NCBI GenBank assembly: GCA_024229695.1
Contig: JAAESD010000018.1
Coordinates: 1 to 33,877 of the forward strand
Length of the DNA: 33,877 nucleotides
Reading direction: 5' to 3'
From: a bacterium
GTDB lineage: Bacteria; Krumholzibacteriota; Krumholzibacteriia; LZORAL124-64-63
Shown: positions 9,154 to 16,672 of the stretch, one piece after another
Position numbering within the stretch: the stretch's first letter is position 1
Layout: each line of letters opens with the position of its first letter
The notes under the pieces: generated by a model
Database searches by the model: none
What the model was told of the DNA's origin: nothing
Seen by the model: the letters and a program-made list of their open reading frames with translations, nothing else
Position numbers and translations under genes: made by a program

Positions 9154-9186
9154 AAAAAAAGGCCACCCAACAATTGCCAGGTGGCC
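9154..9186 (-). terminator. Intrinsic terminator between LPP20 lipoprotein and PEGA genes
   Basis: Read on the minus strand, GGCCACC (9186-9180) pairs perfectly with GGTGGCC (9167-9161) around a 12-nt loop and is followed by seven T residues (9160-9154). It lies 11 bp after the LPP20 gene stop and 13 bp before the PEGA start. It should stop most transcription after the lipoprotein gene and let a fraction through, unless a separate promoter lies within the lipoprotein gene. Confidence 0.8.
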
Positions 9187-9196
9187 CAAAAAATAT

Positions 9197-9760
9197 CTAC
9201 TCAGCATCCAGTTCTGCAAAAGCCTTATCAGCACGGCTAACAACAGCTGCACGAATTTCTTCACTTAGCTGAGTCATACTGCTAACTGCATCTTTGAATG
9301 CTTTAACATCCAGAGAAACCAGAACGTACAATGTCCCTGTTTTGGAAATCCATGTCTCTTCCTGGCGAGTGCCAGCAAGATTCATTTCTGTAACCTGTTT
9401 TGTAGTATCTTCAATATGTTGTTCATCATTTGCAGCAGATCCAAACTGCTCTCCACCTGTTGTTGTACTCTGATAGTCTTTCAGTATCGATTTGACTTTA
9501 AGATCAAGTTTACGACCAATATCAGTACGAGCACGACCAAGCGCAGTAGAGCGCATCAAGGCAACATTTTTTGATCCACCAACAGATCCAACGCCATAAA
9601 TCATCTTATCATTATTACCACGGCCTTTGATAACCCAGTCAGGTGCACCATCAAGCTCATTGGCAACAATATCGTCCATTGGCTTGGGGCCACCACCGCC
9701 ACATCCAGTAAATACAAATACAAGCGATAGCAATAATGCTGCTAGAATCAGTCTTTTCAT
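9197..9760 (-). CDS. LPP20-family lipoprotein
   Basis: The 187-residue protein has a clear lipobox (VFVFTGC, Cys20), a Gly/Pro-rich linker and an LPP20 core. That core runs from APDWVIKGRGNNDKMIYGVG through SVGGSKNVALMRSTALGRAR, followed by the amphipathic helix and a C-terminal strand-helix region (TLYVLVSLDVKAFKDAV). Members of this family are small outer-membrane lipoproteins of unproven function. AAGGAG precedes the ATG. It is the first gene of the unit, with a putative promoter at 9803-9830 and an intrinsic terminator immediately after its stop, so it may be expressed more strongly than the two genes behind it. In other bacteria LPP20 genes often sit next to LpoB-like and COG3014 genes, both of which occur 1.4-3 kb away here. 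Confidence 0.88.
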   Translation of the reverse strand: MKRLILAALLLSLVFVFTGCGGGGPKPMDDIVANELDGAPDWVIKGRGNNDKMIYGVGSVGGSKNVALMRSTALGRARTDIGRKLDLKVKSILKDYQSTTTGGEQFGSAANDEQHIEDTTKQVTEMNLAGTRQEETWISKTGTLYVLVSLDVKAFKDAVSSMTQLSEEIRAAVVSRADKAFAELDAE

Positions 9761-9802
9761 GGCATACTCCTTGAGAAGTTTAGAGTCATTAGAGATTTTC
9801 GG

Positions 9803-9830
9803 ATGTTAACAGATTCACAACTCAAGTCAA
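9803..9830 (-). promoter_or_regulatory. Putative sigma70-type promoter for the LPP20 lipoprotein unit
   Basis: On the minus strand TTGACT (9830-9825) and TAACAT (9808-9803) are separated by 16 bp, about 40 bp upstream of the lipoprotein ATG. The -35 box is strong (5 of 6) and the -10 is moderate. It overlaps the putative plus-strand promoter for the hydantoinase. Confidence 0.45.
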
Positions 9831-9842
9831 TAGCTGTAGAAT
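9814..9842 (+). promoter_or_regulatory. Putative promoter for the hydantoinase gene
   Basis: TTCACA (9814-9819) and TAGAAT (9837-9842) have an exact 17-bp spacer and lie about 40 bp before the ATG at 9882. The boxes are reasonable sigma70 matches. No good Shine-Dalgarno sequence is seen before 9882. Confidence 0.4.
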
Positions 9843-9881
9843 TATTTTGCCAGCACCTTTTTTGTACATTACCATCACGAC

Positions 9882-11147
9882 ATGAAAACACTACACTTTA
9901 TCAACGCCCAACTCCCTTCTGGCGAACATTCCCTTCTTGTTGAAGATGGAAAGATTGTCGCCTTGAATCCTGTTTCTGTTCCTGACGATGCCGAAGTTCT
10001 GGATTGCAATCAAAAATGGCTGATTCCAGGTGGCGTGGATGTTCATACACATTTTGGAATGCCATTGCGCGATGGCATAACATCTACCAGCTGGCGTGAC
10101 TCTGGTGAACAAGCTCTCCTTGGTGGCACAACCACTGTTGTAGATTTTGCCAACCCTGAATCTGGCGAGCCGTTGGGCGATGCTGTTTACAGGTGGCATA
10201 CTTACGCATCGGACACAGTTGTAGATTACGGCCTGCATGTCACAATTTCAGATCCATCCGATGAAAGGCTGGCTGAAATCCCAGACTTGGTTGAATCAGG
10301 GCTACCAACTTTCAAAGGATTCCTCGCTTATAAAAACAGACTGATGCTTTCTGCTGAAGAGCTTGAAAAAGTAATGTTTGCTGTCCGTGATGCCGGTGGA
10401 AAACTCCTGGTTCATTGCGAGGATGGCGAGCTGAATGAAAAATGTCAGAATGAGTTGATAGCTTCTGGCAAAACTGCTCCCAAATATCATCCACAGGCGC
10501 ATCTACCTGAGTCTGAATCCAACGCAATTGCATCGCTTGTAAAAATGCAGGAAAAAACAGGTTGTCCAACAGTTGTTGTTCATCTTTCAACCGAGAAAGG
10601 GCTGGATCATCTGGTCCACACTCCTATTGAACGGGAAGTTTGTGCACAACATCTGCTACTTGAAGATTCCATCTACAAAACCGATGACGCAATTCATGCA
10701 ATCTGCTCCCCTCCGTTGCGATCAAAAAAAGATATGAAAGCAATGCAGAGCGGCCTGACCGCTGGTCAAATTCACTGGATTGCAACTGATCACTGCGAGT
10801 TCCCTCTGGAAATCAAAAAACGGGAAGCAAAAAAAGGGTTCCATAATATCCCCAATGGTATTGCAGGCGTTGAGCAAAGGCTTTTGATGGTCTGGATGAT
10901 GATGGTTAAACCTGGCAAGCTGACAGCAATGGAATGGGTGGAGCTGTGCTGCACTGAACCTGCCGACAGATGTGGTCTATCTGGAATCAAAGGCGATCTC
11001 GCCCCTGGATATGATGCAGACATCGTATTGTTTGACCCCGATATTGAGGCAATCACAAATGTGTGGTTGCGAGGTGAATTGGTTGTGGAAAATGGTGAAT
11101 TGGCAAGCGATTTGCCGGCTGGAAAGTTCCTGCAGCGACAATTTTAA
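9882..11147 (+). CDS. hydA: Dihydropyrimidinase/hydantoinase-type cyclic amidohydrolase (HydA/YgeZ-like)
   Basis: This 421-residue amidohydrolase carries every metal-site element of the D-hydantoinase/dihydropyrimidinase group. The HxH pair is His55/His57 in VDVHTHFGMP, the carbamylated-Lys position is Lys145 in TFKGF, and the remaining ligands are His178 (HCED), His234 (VVHLS) and Asp303 (ATDH). Such enzymes open cyclic ureides. In E. coli and gut bacteria a paralogue (hyuA/hydA) belongs to the urate/purine degradation cluster together with ssnA, ygeY and ygeW, all of which are found in this window. It is somewhat shorter than the usual ~460 residues. It stands alone on the plus strand between minus-strand lipoprotein genes, and its stop is one base from the stop of the convergent gene. 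Allantoinase or dihydroorotase activity is less likely but possible. Confidence 0.87.
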   Translation: MKTLHFINAQLPSGEHSLLVEDGKIVALNPVSVPDDAEVLDCNQKWLIPGGVDVHTHFGMPLRDGITSTSWRDSGEQALLGGTTTVVDFANPESGEPLGDAVYRWHTYASDTVVDYGLHVTISDPSDERLAEIPDLVESGLPTFKGFLAYKNRLMLSAEELEKVMFAVRDAGGKLLVHCEDGELNEKCQNELIASGKTAPKYHPQAHLPESESNAIASLVKMQEKTGCPTVVVHLSTEKGLDHLVHTPIEREVCAQHLLLEDSIYKTDDAIHAICSPPLRSKKDMKAMQSGLTAGQIHWIATDHCEFPLEIKKREAKKGFHNIPNGIAGVEQRLLMVWMMMVKPGKLTAMEWVELCCTEPADRCGLSGIKGDLAPGYDADIVLFDPDIEAITNVWLRGELVVENGELASDLPAGKFLQRQF

Positions 11148-11148
11148 A

Positions 11149-12390
11149 TCAGAAAACTCTTCTGCTGAAAAATCTCCACTTTCCAGGTTCTACGTTGATA
11201 TCGGAAATAGTTTCTGTTCCTACAACTCTGCCATCTTCATCCAGCAATTTAACTTCCAGATTGTGAACACCTGGCTCCAGATCCAGCCTTAACATCGAAA
11301 TTGTGTGAGGTAGAGTAAGCCAACTTCTGGTGTCTGCGCGTTCAGTTGCGACATTGAAAATATTCATCAGAAATGCTGCAACCTCCCCACCGCCGTCTTT
11401 GGCTTTACCATGCATTTTCGCTTTCACCAACGCACGGCCTGCGGCTCGTACTGCTGTTTTTACCATTCCATCATCAAATGCTTTAATGCTCTTTACAGCA
11501 ATATCCTCAACAACTGAGCTCTTCCTCAGTGCCACTTTTACAGCCGTAACTGAAGGTTCAACTACAACCTGATCAGGCAAAGCAACAGCCAACCAGTAAT
11601 CAAGATTTCTCTCTGTTCTCCAGCCATGGACAACACGATCACCAACCAGAAATGCAATCCGCTCAGGATCATCATCTTCGTAGATTGGAATATTCATTTC
11701 CAACGATACTTTATGTGGAGCAAAACCTGACTCCAGGAACAAAACCACTTTACCGCCGTTTCCAGACAGTTCAAATTCATCGTCAAATCCCAGCAGCTCT
11801 GCAGAACGTTGCAAGTCAAAACCGATTCCTGGGATATCCCCATCGATTGCATTATTCCAGGCAATATGTGCATCATTCAGATCGCCAACATTATCCAAAA
11901 GTGCACCACAGAACCAGTTCAGAAAGTGGTAGGATTCAATCTCGTTATCACGCAAGAACTCCAGTGCTTTTCTTGCTTCCACTGCGGCTTCATCGTCAAG
12001 ACCAAGGTAGTGATAATTCAGTGCGCGATAATATGGAATCAACGACATCTCAAAAAGTGGTGAAGTGTAGTCTACGGCCCCATCGTTGGTAGCAAATGCG
12101 GCAATATTTTTACTAATGCTTTTTGTGTGAAGATCAGCAGCAAGTTGTTCTGCCTGCTCAAAGAAAATGTTGCTTTCAGAATATTTGTCGGCGTAGTGAA
12201 GAATTGTAGCTCGCTCAAGAAGATTAAGAAGTTCGTCAGCTGATTCTTCTGCTTCAGTAACTACATCAAGAGCAAGCTCATATTTTGCGTTAACAAGATG
12301 TCCACGCAATGCGGCATTGCGCTCTGTATAAGTTGAACATCCGGATACCAGTGCCAGTAGTAGAACGACACTGATCAGCCGTTTAATCAT
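11149..12390 (-). CDS. COG3014-like lipoprotein with TPR-like helices
   Basis: This 413-residue protein has a lipobox (LALVSGC, Cys18). Helical repeats follow that resemble tetratricopeptides (ALDVVTEAEESADELLNLLE, then LIPYYRALNYHYLGLDDEAA). The C-terminal half is beta-rich and includes VKVALRKSSVVEDIA and a final GVHNLEVKLLDEDGRVV strand unit. The architecture matches the COG3014 lipoproteins that accompany LpoB-like genes. Its ATG overlaps the stop of the lpoB-like gene (ATGA), so the two are translationally coupled. It is the last gene of the xdhB-xdhC-xdhA-lpoB-like unit. A role in peptidoglycan-synthase regulation is suggested only by this neighbour. Confidence 0.8.
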   Translation of the reverse strand: MIKRLISVVLLLALVSGCSTYTERNAALRGHLVNAKYELALDVVTEAEESADELLNLLERATILHYADKYSESNIFFEQAEQLAADLHTKSISKNIAAFATNDGAVDYTSPLFEMSLIPYYRALNYHYLGLDDEAAVEARKALEFLRDNEIESYHFLNWFCGALLDNVGDLNDAHIAWNNAIDGDIPGIGFDLQRSAELLGFDDEFELSGNGGKVVLFLESGFAPHKVSLEMNIPIYEDDDPERIAFLVGDRVVHGWRTERNLDYWLAVALPDQVVVEPSVTAVKVALRKSSVVEDIAVKSIKAFDDGMVKTAVRAAGRALVKAKMHGKAKDGGGEVAAFLMNIFNVATERADTRSWLTLPHTISMLRLDLEPGVHNLEVKLLDEDGRVVGTETISDINVEPGKWRFFSRRVF

Positions 12391-12980
12391 GGCTTATAAC
12401 CACTCCTGCTGACATATTTTTTAATCTTCTTATCGCCAACCCAGACTTTGGAATTGTCTTCAAGGTCAACAAGGTAAACATCTACCTGATAGTATTTGAC
12501 CTCGTCACCGTCATCGCGATCGTTGATAGAATTAATTTCACCAATCAACATAAAGTCTGCGCCACTTTCCTTGCCCCACTGCTTTACAGTTTCAGCCGAT
12601 GAGTAGCTTTGCTGGTCTGCGCGTTCATCTCGGATAGCTTCTCTCTCACTGCTTGAAGCAACCATTTTGACCTGACCGGAATTGATATAGGATTTTTCAA
12701 GGTCGGCAATAAAAGTTCGAGTGTTTATATGTTCACTCGATTTATTACGAACTGGCCCAATAATCAATACAGGTTTCTTGCCGTTATCCATCAAGTATCC
12801 ACTAATCCAGGCAGCATTAATGCTTTGAACAATCAGCTCTTCAGCAACTTTTCTACTGTCGGTATCATTCCAGTTTCCTGAAAGATCGATAGTTGAATCA
12901 ATTTCAACCCGATCCACATGTTTTCCGGAACATCCACCAAGTATCAACAGAGCTAAAAACAGTACAGCAAGCTTTTTCAT
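12387..12980 (-). CDS. LpoB-like penicillin-binding-protein activator lipoprotein
   Basis: This 197-residue protein has a lipobox (LILGGC, Cys17) and then the LpoB-family core: DLSGNWNDTDSRKVAEELI, a KPVLIIGPVRNKSSEHINT strand, a central SSSEREAIRDER helix, and the GADFMLIGEINSI...VYLVDLEDNSKVWVG strands. In enterobacteria LpoB is an outer-membrane lipoprotein that contacts and activates PBP1b. Distant homologues in other phyla are widespread, and their partners are mostly untested. The ATG overlaps the xdhA stop (ATGA) with AAGGAG inside the xdhA end, so translation is coupled to a purine-oxidising enzyme. That pairing is unexpected. Confidence 0.83.
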   Translation of the reverse strand: MKKLAVLFLALLILGGCSGKHVDRVEIDSTIDLSGNWNDTDSRKVAEELIVQSINAAWISGYLMDNGKKPVLIIGPVRNKSSEHINTRTFIADLEKSYINSGQVKMVASSSEREAIRDERADQQSYSSAETVKQWGKESGADFMLIGEINSINDRDDGDEVKYYQVDVYLVDLEDNSKVWVGDKKIKKYVSRSGYKP

Positions 12981-15256
12981 GAGGTCTCCTTTATTAGTTT
13001 CCAGATTCTCTCCGGTGTAGCCGGAATTGTATAACTTCGTTTCCCGATGGCGTCAGTAATTGCATTAACAACTGCGGGAGCCGGGCCGTCAATGACAACT
13101 TCACCAGCAGCTTTAACACCATACTTGTGAGATGGTTCATTTGTTTCATGAAATATTATTTTCATCTCCGGCATATCCAATGCTGTGTAGATTTTGTAAT
13201 CCAGAAAATGTGGATTCAGAACACGACCTTCATCATCAATATGAAGCTCTTCACAAAGAGCATAGCCCAGGCCTTGGGCAACAGCGCCATCGACCTGACC
13301 TTCAGCCATCAATGGGTGTATGATTTTTCCGAAGTCACAAGAGCTGACAAATTTGCGTACAAAAACCTGTCCGGTTTCAGTGTCAACTTCTACATCGGCG
13401 AACTGTGCCGCAAAGGGAGCGGGAGAATCGTCTGAAGTGAAGCTTGCTGTGGCCATCGGTTGAATTTTTGCTTCGTAGAAAGCAAAATTTGCAACTTCAG
13501 TCATTGTCATTGAGTGATCACCACATTCAGCTTTGTTGTCGGCAAATATTATTTCCTCAGCAGGGACATCCCACTTGGCAGCCAACACCTCTGCCAGTTG
13601 TTCGCGCAATTTTGTGGCAGCTTTTACAACAGCACCACCTGAGACATAAGTTGTGGAACTGGCATACGCGCCTACGTCGAACGGAGTCAGATCTGTATCG
13701 GAACTGAGAATAACAATTTTTTCATAATCGATGCCAAGCTCGTCGGCACACATCTGACTTAAAACTGTGTCACTTCCCTGCCCGATATCAGTAGCACCTA
13801 CAAACAGATTCACACTGCAATCGTCGTTCAGTTTTACTGTGGCAGCTCCCCAGTCAACACCGGCAATTCCGGAACCCTGCATCGCAAGCCCAACACCGAT
13901 ACCACGTTTGAACCTGGGATGAGTTGGTTCCTGCTTGTTATTCCAGCCAATCTCATCAGCACCGCTGGCGATACACTCAGCAAGTGCACAACTGTTCATC
14001 CGCCTTGCCATACCTGGTTTTCCTTCATTCAGATGAGCTGAAATCGGGTCGTCTTCTCCAGGATTGATATGGTTTTTCTTACGCAACTCAAGTCTGTCCA
14101 TGCCCAGTTCTTTGGCAACTTCATCGATCTGACATTCAAGTGCAAAGAAACCTTGAGGTGCTCCATAGCCTCTGAACGCCCCACTGATTGGGTTGTTTGT
14201 ATAAACTGAATCTACATGGTAATGAATGTTTTCCATCGGATAGAGTGGCAGAGTTTTTTGCCCGGTGTTTGCTTGCACAGTCAGAGCATGACTTCCGTAA
14301 GCACCGGTATCTGCCAGGACTTTCATCCTGTTGGCAACCAGAGTTCCGTCTTTCATTGCCCCGGTTGTCATTGATATTCGTTGTCGATGTCTTAGTCTGG
14401 CAGCAACAAATTCTTCTTCACGAGTAAATTCTATGCGCACCGGCTTGCCTGTTCTGATAGCCAGAACAGAGACAAGATCCTCGCAGACCAATTCCTGTTT
14501 GTCGCCAAATCCGCCACCAACCCTGGGCTTGATAACTCTGATTTTTGACTCCGGCATTTCCAGAACTGTGCTCAACATTCTACGTAAGTGAAATGGAACC
14601 TGAGTACTGGTTCTGACAATCAACCTGTTGTCTTCGTCAATCCATGCTATGGAGATATGTGGTTCAACATGAGCAGCCTGGACTCGAGGTAAATGATAAA
14701 CTCGACTGACAACCACATCACATGTTTCAAGAGCCTTGTCCACATCACCCAAATGAACATCAATCATTGCAGCAAGATTACTCTCACCACCCTTGCTAAT
14801 CCCCCGCGGGTCAGGTTCTTCATGAATCAGAACATCGGAATCAAGCGACTGTGTGAAATCAGTAACCGCTGGCAGGACTTCGTACTCAACATCAATCAAT
14901 TCAAGTGCATCTTCAGCAATCCTCAACGACTCAGCTAGAACGACAGCAACTCTGTCGCCAACAAATCGAGCTTTAGTTGGCATCACTGTGTAATCATACG
15001 GCGATGGTTCAGGATAGCTTTGTCCAGCGCGAGTATGTGGAATCTGTTTTACATCTTTGTGCCAGATAACATCTACAACACCTTCAAGTGCCATCGCTTT
15101 TGTAATATCAACACTTATAATACGCGCATGTGCATGAGGTGACCGCAATATCTTTGCATAAAGAAGACCGGCAGGAGTTATGTCATCCACAAATGCCGGG
15201 AGCCCACGTACAAGTTTGTCGCCATCAATTTTAGGTACATTGCATCCGGTACTCAC
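12977..15256 (-). CDS. xdhA: Xanthine dehydrogenase-family molybdopterin-binding (large) subunit
   Basis: The 759-residue protein is a full-length Mo subunit of the xanthine oxidase family. It opens with the aldehyde oxidase/xanthine dehydrogenase a/b hammerhead (GDKLVRGLPAFVDDI...LRSPHAHARI). It then carries RVGGGFGDKQ (247-254), AFRGYGAPQG with Arg362 at the position that binds purine in bovine xanthine oxidase, and a C-terminal catalytic Glu719 (KAAGEV). It hydroxylates purines such as hypoxanthine or xanthine. The start is GTG, overlapping the Fe-S subunit stop (GTGA) with GGGAGG upstream. The substrate is supported by the neighbouring 8-oxoguanine deaminase and hydantoinase, although the family also contains nicotinate and other hydroxylases. 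No in-frame UGA or selenium gene is seen nearby. Confidence 0.9.
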   Translation of the reverse strand: MSTGCNVPKIDGDKLVRGLPAFVDDITPAGLLYAKILRSPHAHARIISVDITKAMALEGVVDVIWHKDVKQIPHTRAGQSYPEPSPYDYTVMPTKARFVGDRVAVVLAESLRIAEDALELIDVEYEVLPAVTDFTQSLDSDVLIHEEPDPRGISKGGESNLAAMIDVHLGDVDKALETCDVVVSRVYHLPRVQAAHVEPHISIAWIDEDNRLIVRTSTQVPFHLRRMLSTVLEMPESKIRVIKPRVGGGFGDKQELVCEDLVSVLAIRTGKPVRIEFTREEEFVAARLRHRQRISMTTGAMKDGTLVANRMKVLADTGAYGSHALTVQANTGQKTLPLYPMENIHYHVDSVYTNNPISGAFRGYGAPQGFFALECQIDEVAKELGMDRLELRKKNHINPGEDDPISAHLNEGKPGMARRMNSCALAECIASGADEIGWNNKQEPTHPRFKRGIGVGLAMQGSGIAGVDWGAATVKLNDDCSVNLFVGATDIGQGSDTVLSQMCADELGIDYEKIVILSSDTDLTPFDVGAYASSTTYVSGGAVVKAATKLREQLAEVLAAKWDVPAEEIIFADNKAECGDHSMTMTEVANFAFYEAKIQPMATASFTSDDSPAPFAAQFADVEVDTETGQVFVRKFVSSCDFGKIIHPLMAEGQVDGAVAQGLGYALCEELHIDDEGRVLNPHFLDYKIYTALDMPEMKIIFHETNEPSHKYGVKAAGEVVIDGPAPAVVNAITDAIGKRSYTIPATPERIWKLIKETS

Positions 15257-15714
15257 GATTTATCCTCCCACACCTTCAGAATTGCTTCAACTGGCTTGGC
15301 ATAACCAGTGCATCGACAAAGATTACCACTCAAGGCGTGCCTGACATCCTGTTCAGTAAGTGTTCCGCCAGTATTCAGGCGTGCCCAGATTGCAATCAAC
15401 ATTCCAGGAGTGCAGTATCCACATTGAACCGCGCCAGAATCCAGAAATGAGCTCTGAAGTTTTTTCATCAATTCATCTTCAGCAAGTCCCTCAAGAGTTG
15501 TAATCTCCTGGCCCGATGCCTTGACCGCAGGAACTACACAAGTATTCACTGGCTCGCCATTCAAAAGCACACAACAACTTCCGCAATCGCCACTTTCACA
15601 GCCACGTTTTACAGAAACTGCGCCTTGGTCCATTCGCAATGCATCCAGCAATCTATCTCCAGGTGAGATTTCCCATGCCACCTGTTTACCATTCAAATTC
15701 AGTTCGATAATCAT
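15253..15714 (-). CDS. xdhC: Xanthine dehydrogenase-family 2Fe-2S subunit
   Basis: This 153-residue subunit carries both 2Fe-2S sites. The N-terminal plant-type cluster uses Cys39, Cys44, Cys47 and Cys59 (RGCESGDCGSC...NTC). The second, in the helical domain, uses Cys98, Cys101, Cys133 and Cys135 (QCGYCTPGM and LCRCTGY). It relays electrons from the molybdenum centre to the FAD subunit. Length and order are standard for separate-subunit xanthine dehydrogenases. The ATG overlaps the xdhB stop (ATGA), with GGGGAG ahead. The symbol follows E. coli xdhABC usage (FAD = B, Fe-S = C, Mo = A). Confidence 0.93.
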   Translation of the reverse strand: MIIELNLNGKQVAWEISPGDRLLDALRMDQGAVSVKRGCESGDCGSCCVLLNGEPVNTCVVPAVKASGQEITTLEGLAEDELMKKLQSSFLDSGAVQCGYCTPGMLIAIWARLNTGGTLTEQDVRHALSGNLCRCTGYAKPVEAILKVWEDKS

Positions 15715-16592
15715 TTTTCTCCCCTGTACTTTTTCACATCTTCAATTCCTGCAACTTCACACAACAACCTGCGGGTAAGTACCTCAACCATCTCTGTTCT
15801 ATATTGAGCAGTTGCTCGATGATCATCAATTGGTGAACAAGTTGCAGCGGTCAGGTCTGCAACAGATGCAAATGCTACTGGCGCATCTGCAAGTGGCAAG
15901 TCAATCAACAAAACTTCTGCTTCAGTTGCTCTCATTGGAGTTGGTGCAACAGCACCCATGGCAACCGAGCCACGCAGAATTGTATCGCTCTCAATTTCAA
16001 GTCCAACAGCAACCTGAACCAGAGAAATATCTTCCACAGTTCGTGTCAATTTTCTGCTTATAACTTTCCAGTTTGCATACTGGCCAGAAATTGCCAGCCC
16101 AATCAATAACGATCCATCAAGCACAGTCTTTCTTGGACCGACAAAAAATTCACTGAGTGGAACAGATTCCTGTGATTCGCCATCGGTGAAAAAGACGACA
16201 GCATCAAGAGCCAGCAAAACTGGAACCATGTCGGCCGATGGCAAGGCGTTACACAAGTTGCCACCAACAGTCGCAGTTGAGCGAACAGGCCTGTTACCAC
16301 ATCCTGCTGCGGCGAAAGCTATCGCGCCGTCAGCAAATTCGTGAGTAAGTGGAGATGTTTCCAGATCGTGCAAAGTTGCACATGAGCCTATGAACAAGTC
16401 ACCAGTTTCTGTGCGAGCAATCTCATTGAGACCAGTTGCTGACAAATCTACAGCGAATTCAAAATCGGTTCTATTTTCTAAAAGCAGGTCAGTTCCACCT
16501 GCTAGATAACAGCCTTTGCCTTTTGTATCGCGCATCATTTGAGCAGCCTCTTGTGGCGACTCGGGATTAAACCATTGCGAAATATTTCTCAT
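15711..16592 (-). CDS. xdhB: Xanthine dehydrogenase-family FAD-binding subunit
   Basis: The 293-residue protein shows the CO-dehydrogenase/xanthine-dehydrogenase flavoprotein motifs GCYLAGGTDLL and TVGGNLCNALPSADMVP, which contact FAD pyrophosphate, plus the C-terminal CODH-FAD domain (GSVAMGAVAPTPMRATEAE). It passes electrons from the Fe-S clusters to the final acceptor. It is the first gene of the xdhB-C-A-lpoB-like-COG3014 unit, with GAGG upstream of its ATG. It diverges from the 8-oxoguanine deaminase gene across an 80-bp gap that contains an inverted repeat. Electron acceptor specificity cannot be read from the sequence. Confidence 0.92.
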   Translation of the reverse strand: MRNISQWFNPESPQEAAQMMRDTKGKGCYLAGGTDLLLENRTDFEFAVDLSATGLNEIARTETGDLFIGSCATLHDLETSPLTHEFADGAIAFAAAGCGNRPVRSTATVGGNLCNALPSADMVPVLLALDAVVFFTDGESQESVPLSEFFVGPRKTVLDGSLLIGLAISGQYANWKVISRKLTRTVEDISLVQVAVGLEIESDTILRGSVAMGAVAPTPMRATEAEVLLIDLPLADAPVAFASVADLTAATCSPIDDHRATAQYRTEMVEVLTRRLLCEVAGIEDVKKYRGEK

Positions 16593-16605
16593 ACCTTATC
16601 CTCTG

Positions 16606-16639
16606 ATTTGGTTATACACTATTATCCAGTATAACAAAT
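16606..16639. promoter_or_regulatory. Divergent promoter/operator with inverted repeat between xdhB and 8-oxoguanine deaminase
   Basis: GTTATAC (16611-16617) and GTATAAC (16629-16635) form a perfect 7-bp inverted repeat around 11 bp. With one base of slippage the arms extend outward to ATTTG.../...AAAT. On each strand a TATAAC -10 candidate sits inside one arm, with TTTGGT- or TTTGTT-like -35 boxes at 16-17 bp. The site sits centrally in the only gap between the two divergent genes, so it could be paired promoters, an operator, or both. Confidence 0.5.
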
Positions 16640-16672
16640 AGACGAAATCACACAACCTGAAATGGAACAACA

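Noticed and set aside
9142..9264. N-terminal extension of the PEGA protein to 9264
   Set aside because: It would begin inside the lipoprotein gene, cross the terminator hairpin and place a second hydrophobic segment before a perfect signal peptide.
12977..15256. Selenium-dependent molybdenum hydroxylase with selenium genes
   Set aside because: ssnA/ygeY-type genes are often labelled selenium metabolism, but no selD, yqeB, yqeC or in-frame UGA is visible, so a selenium link cannot be supported here.
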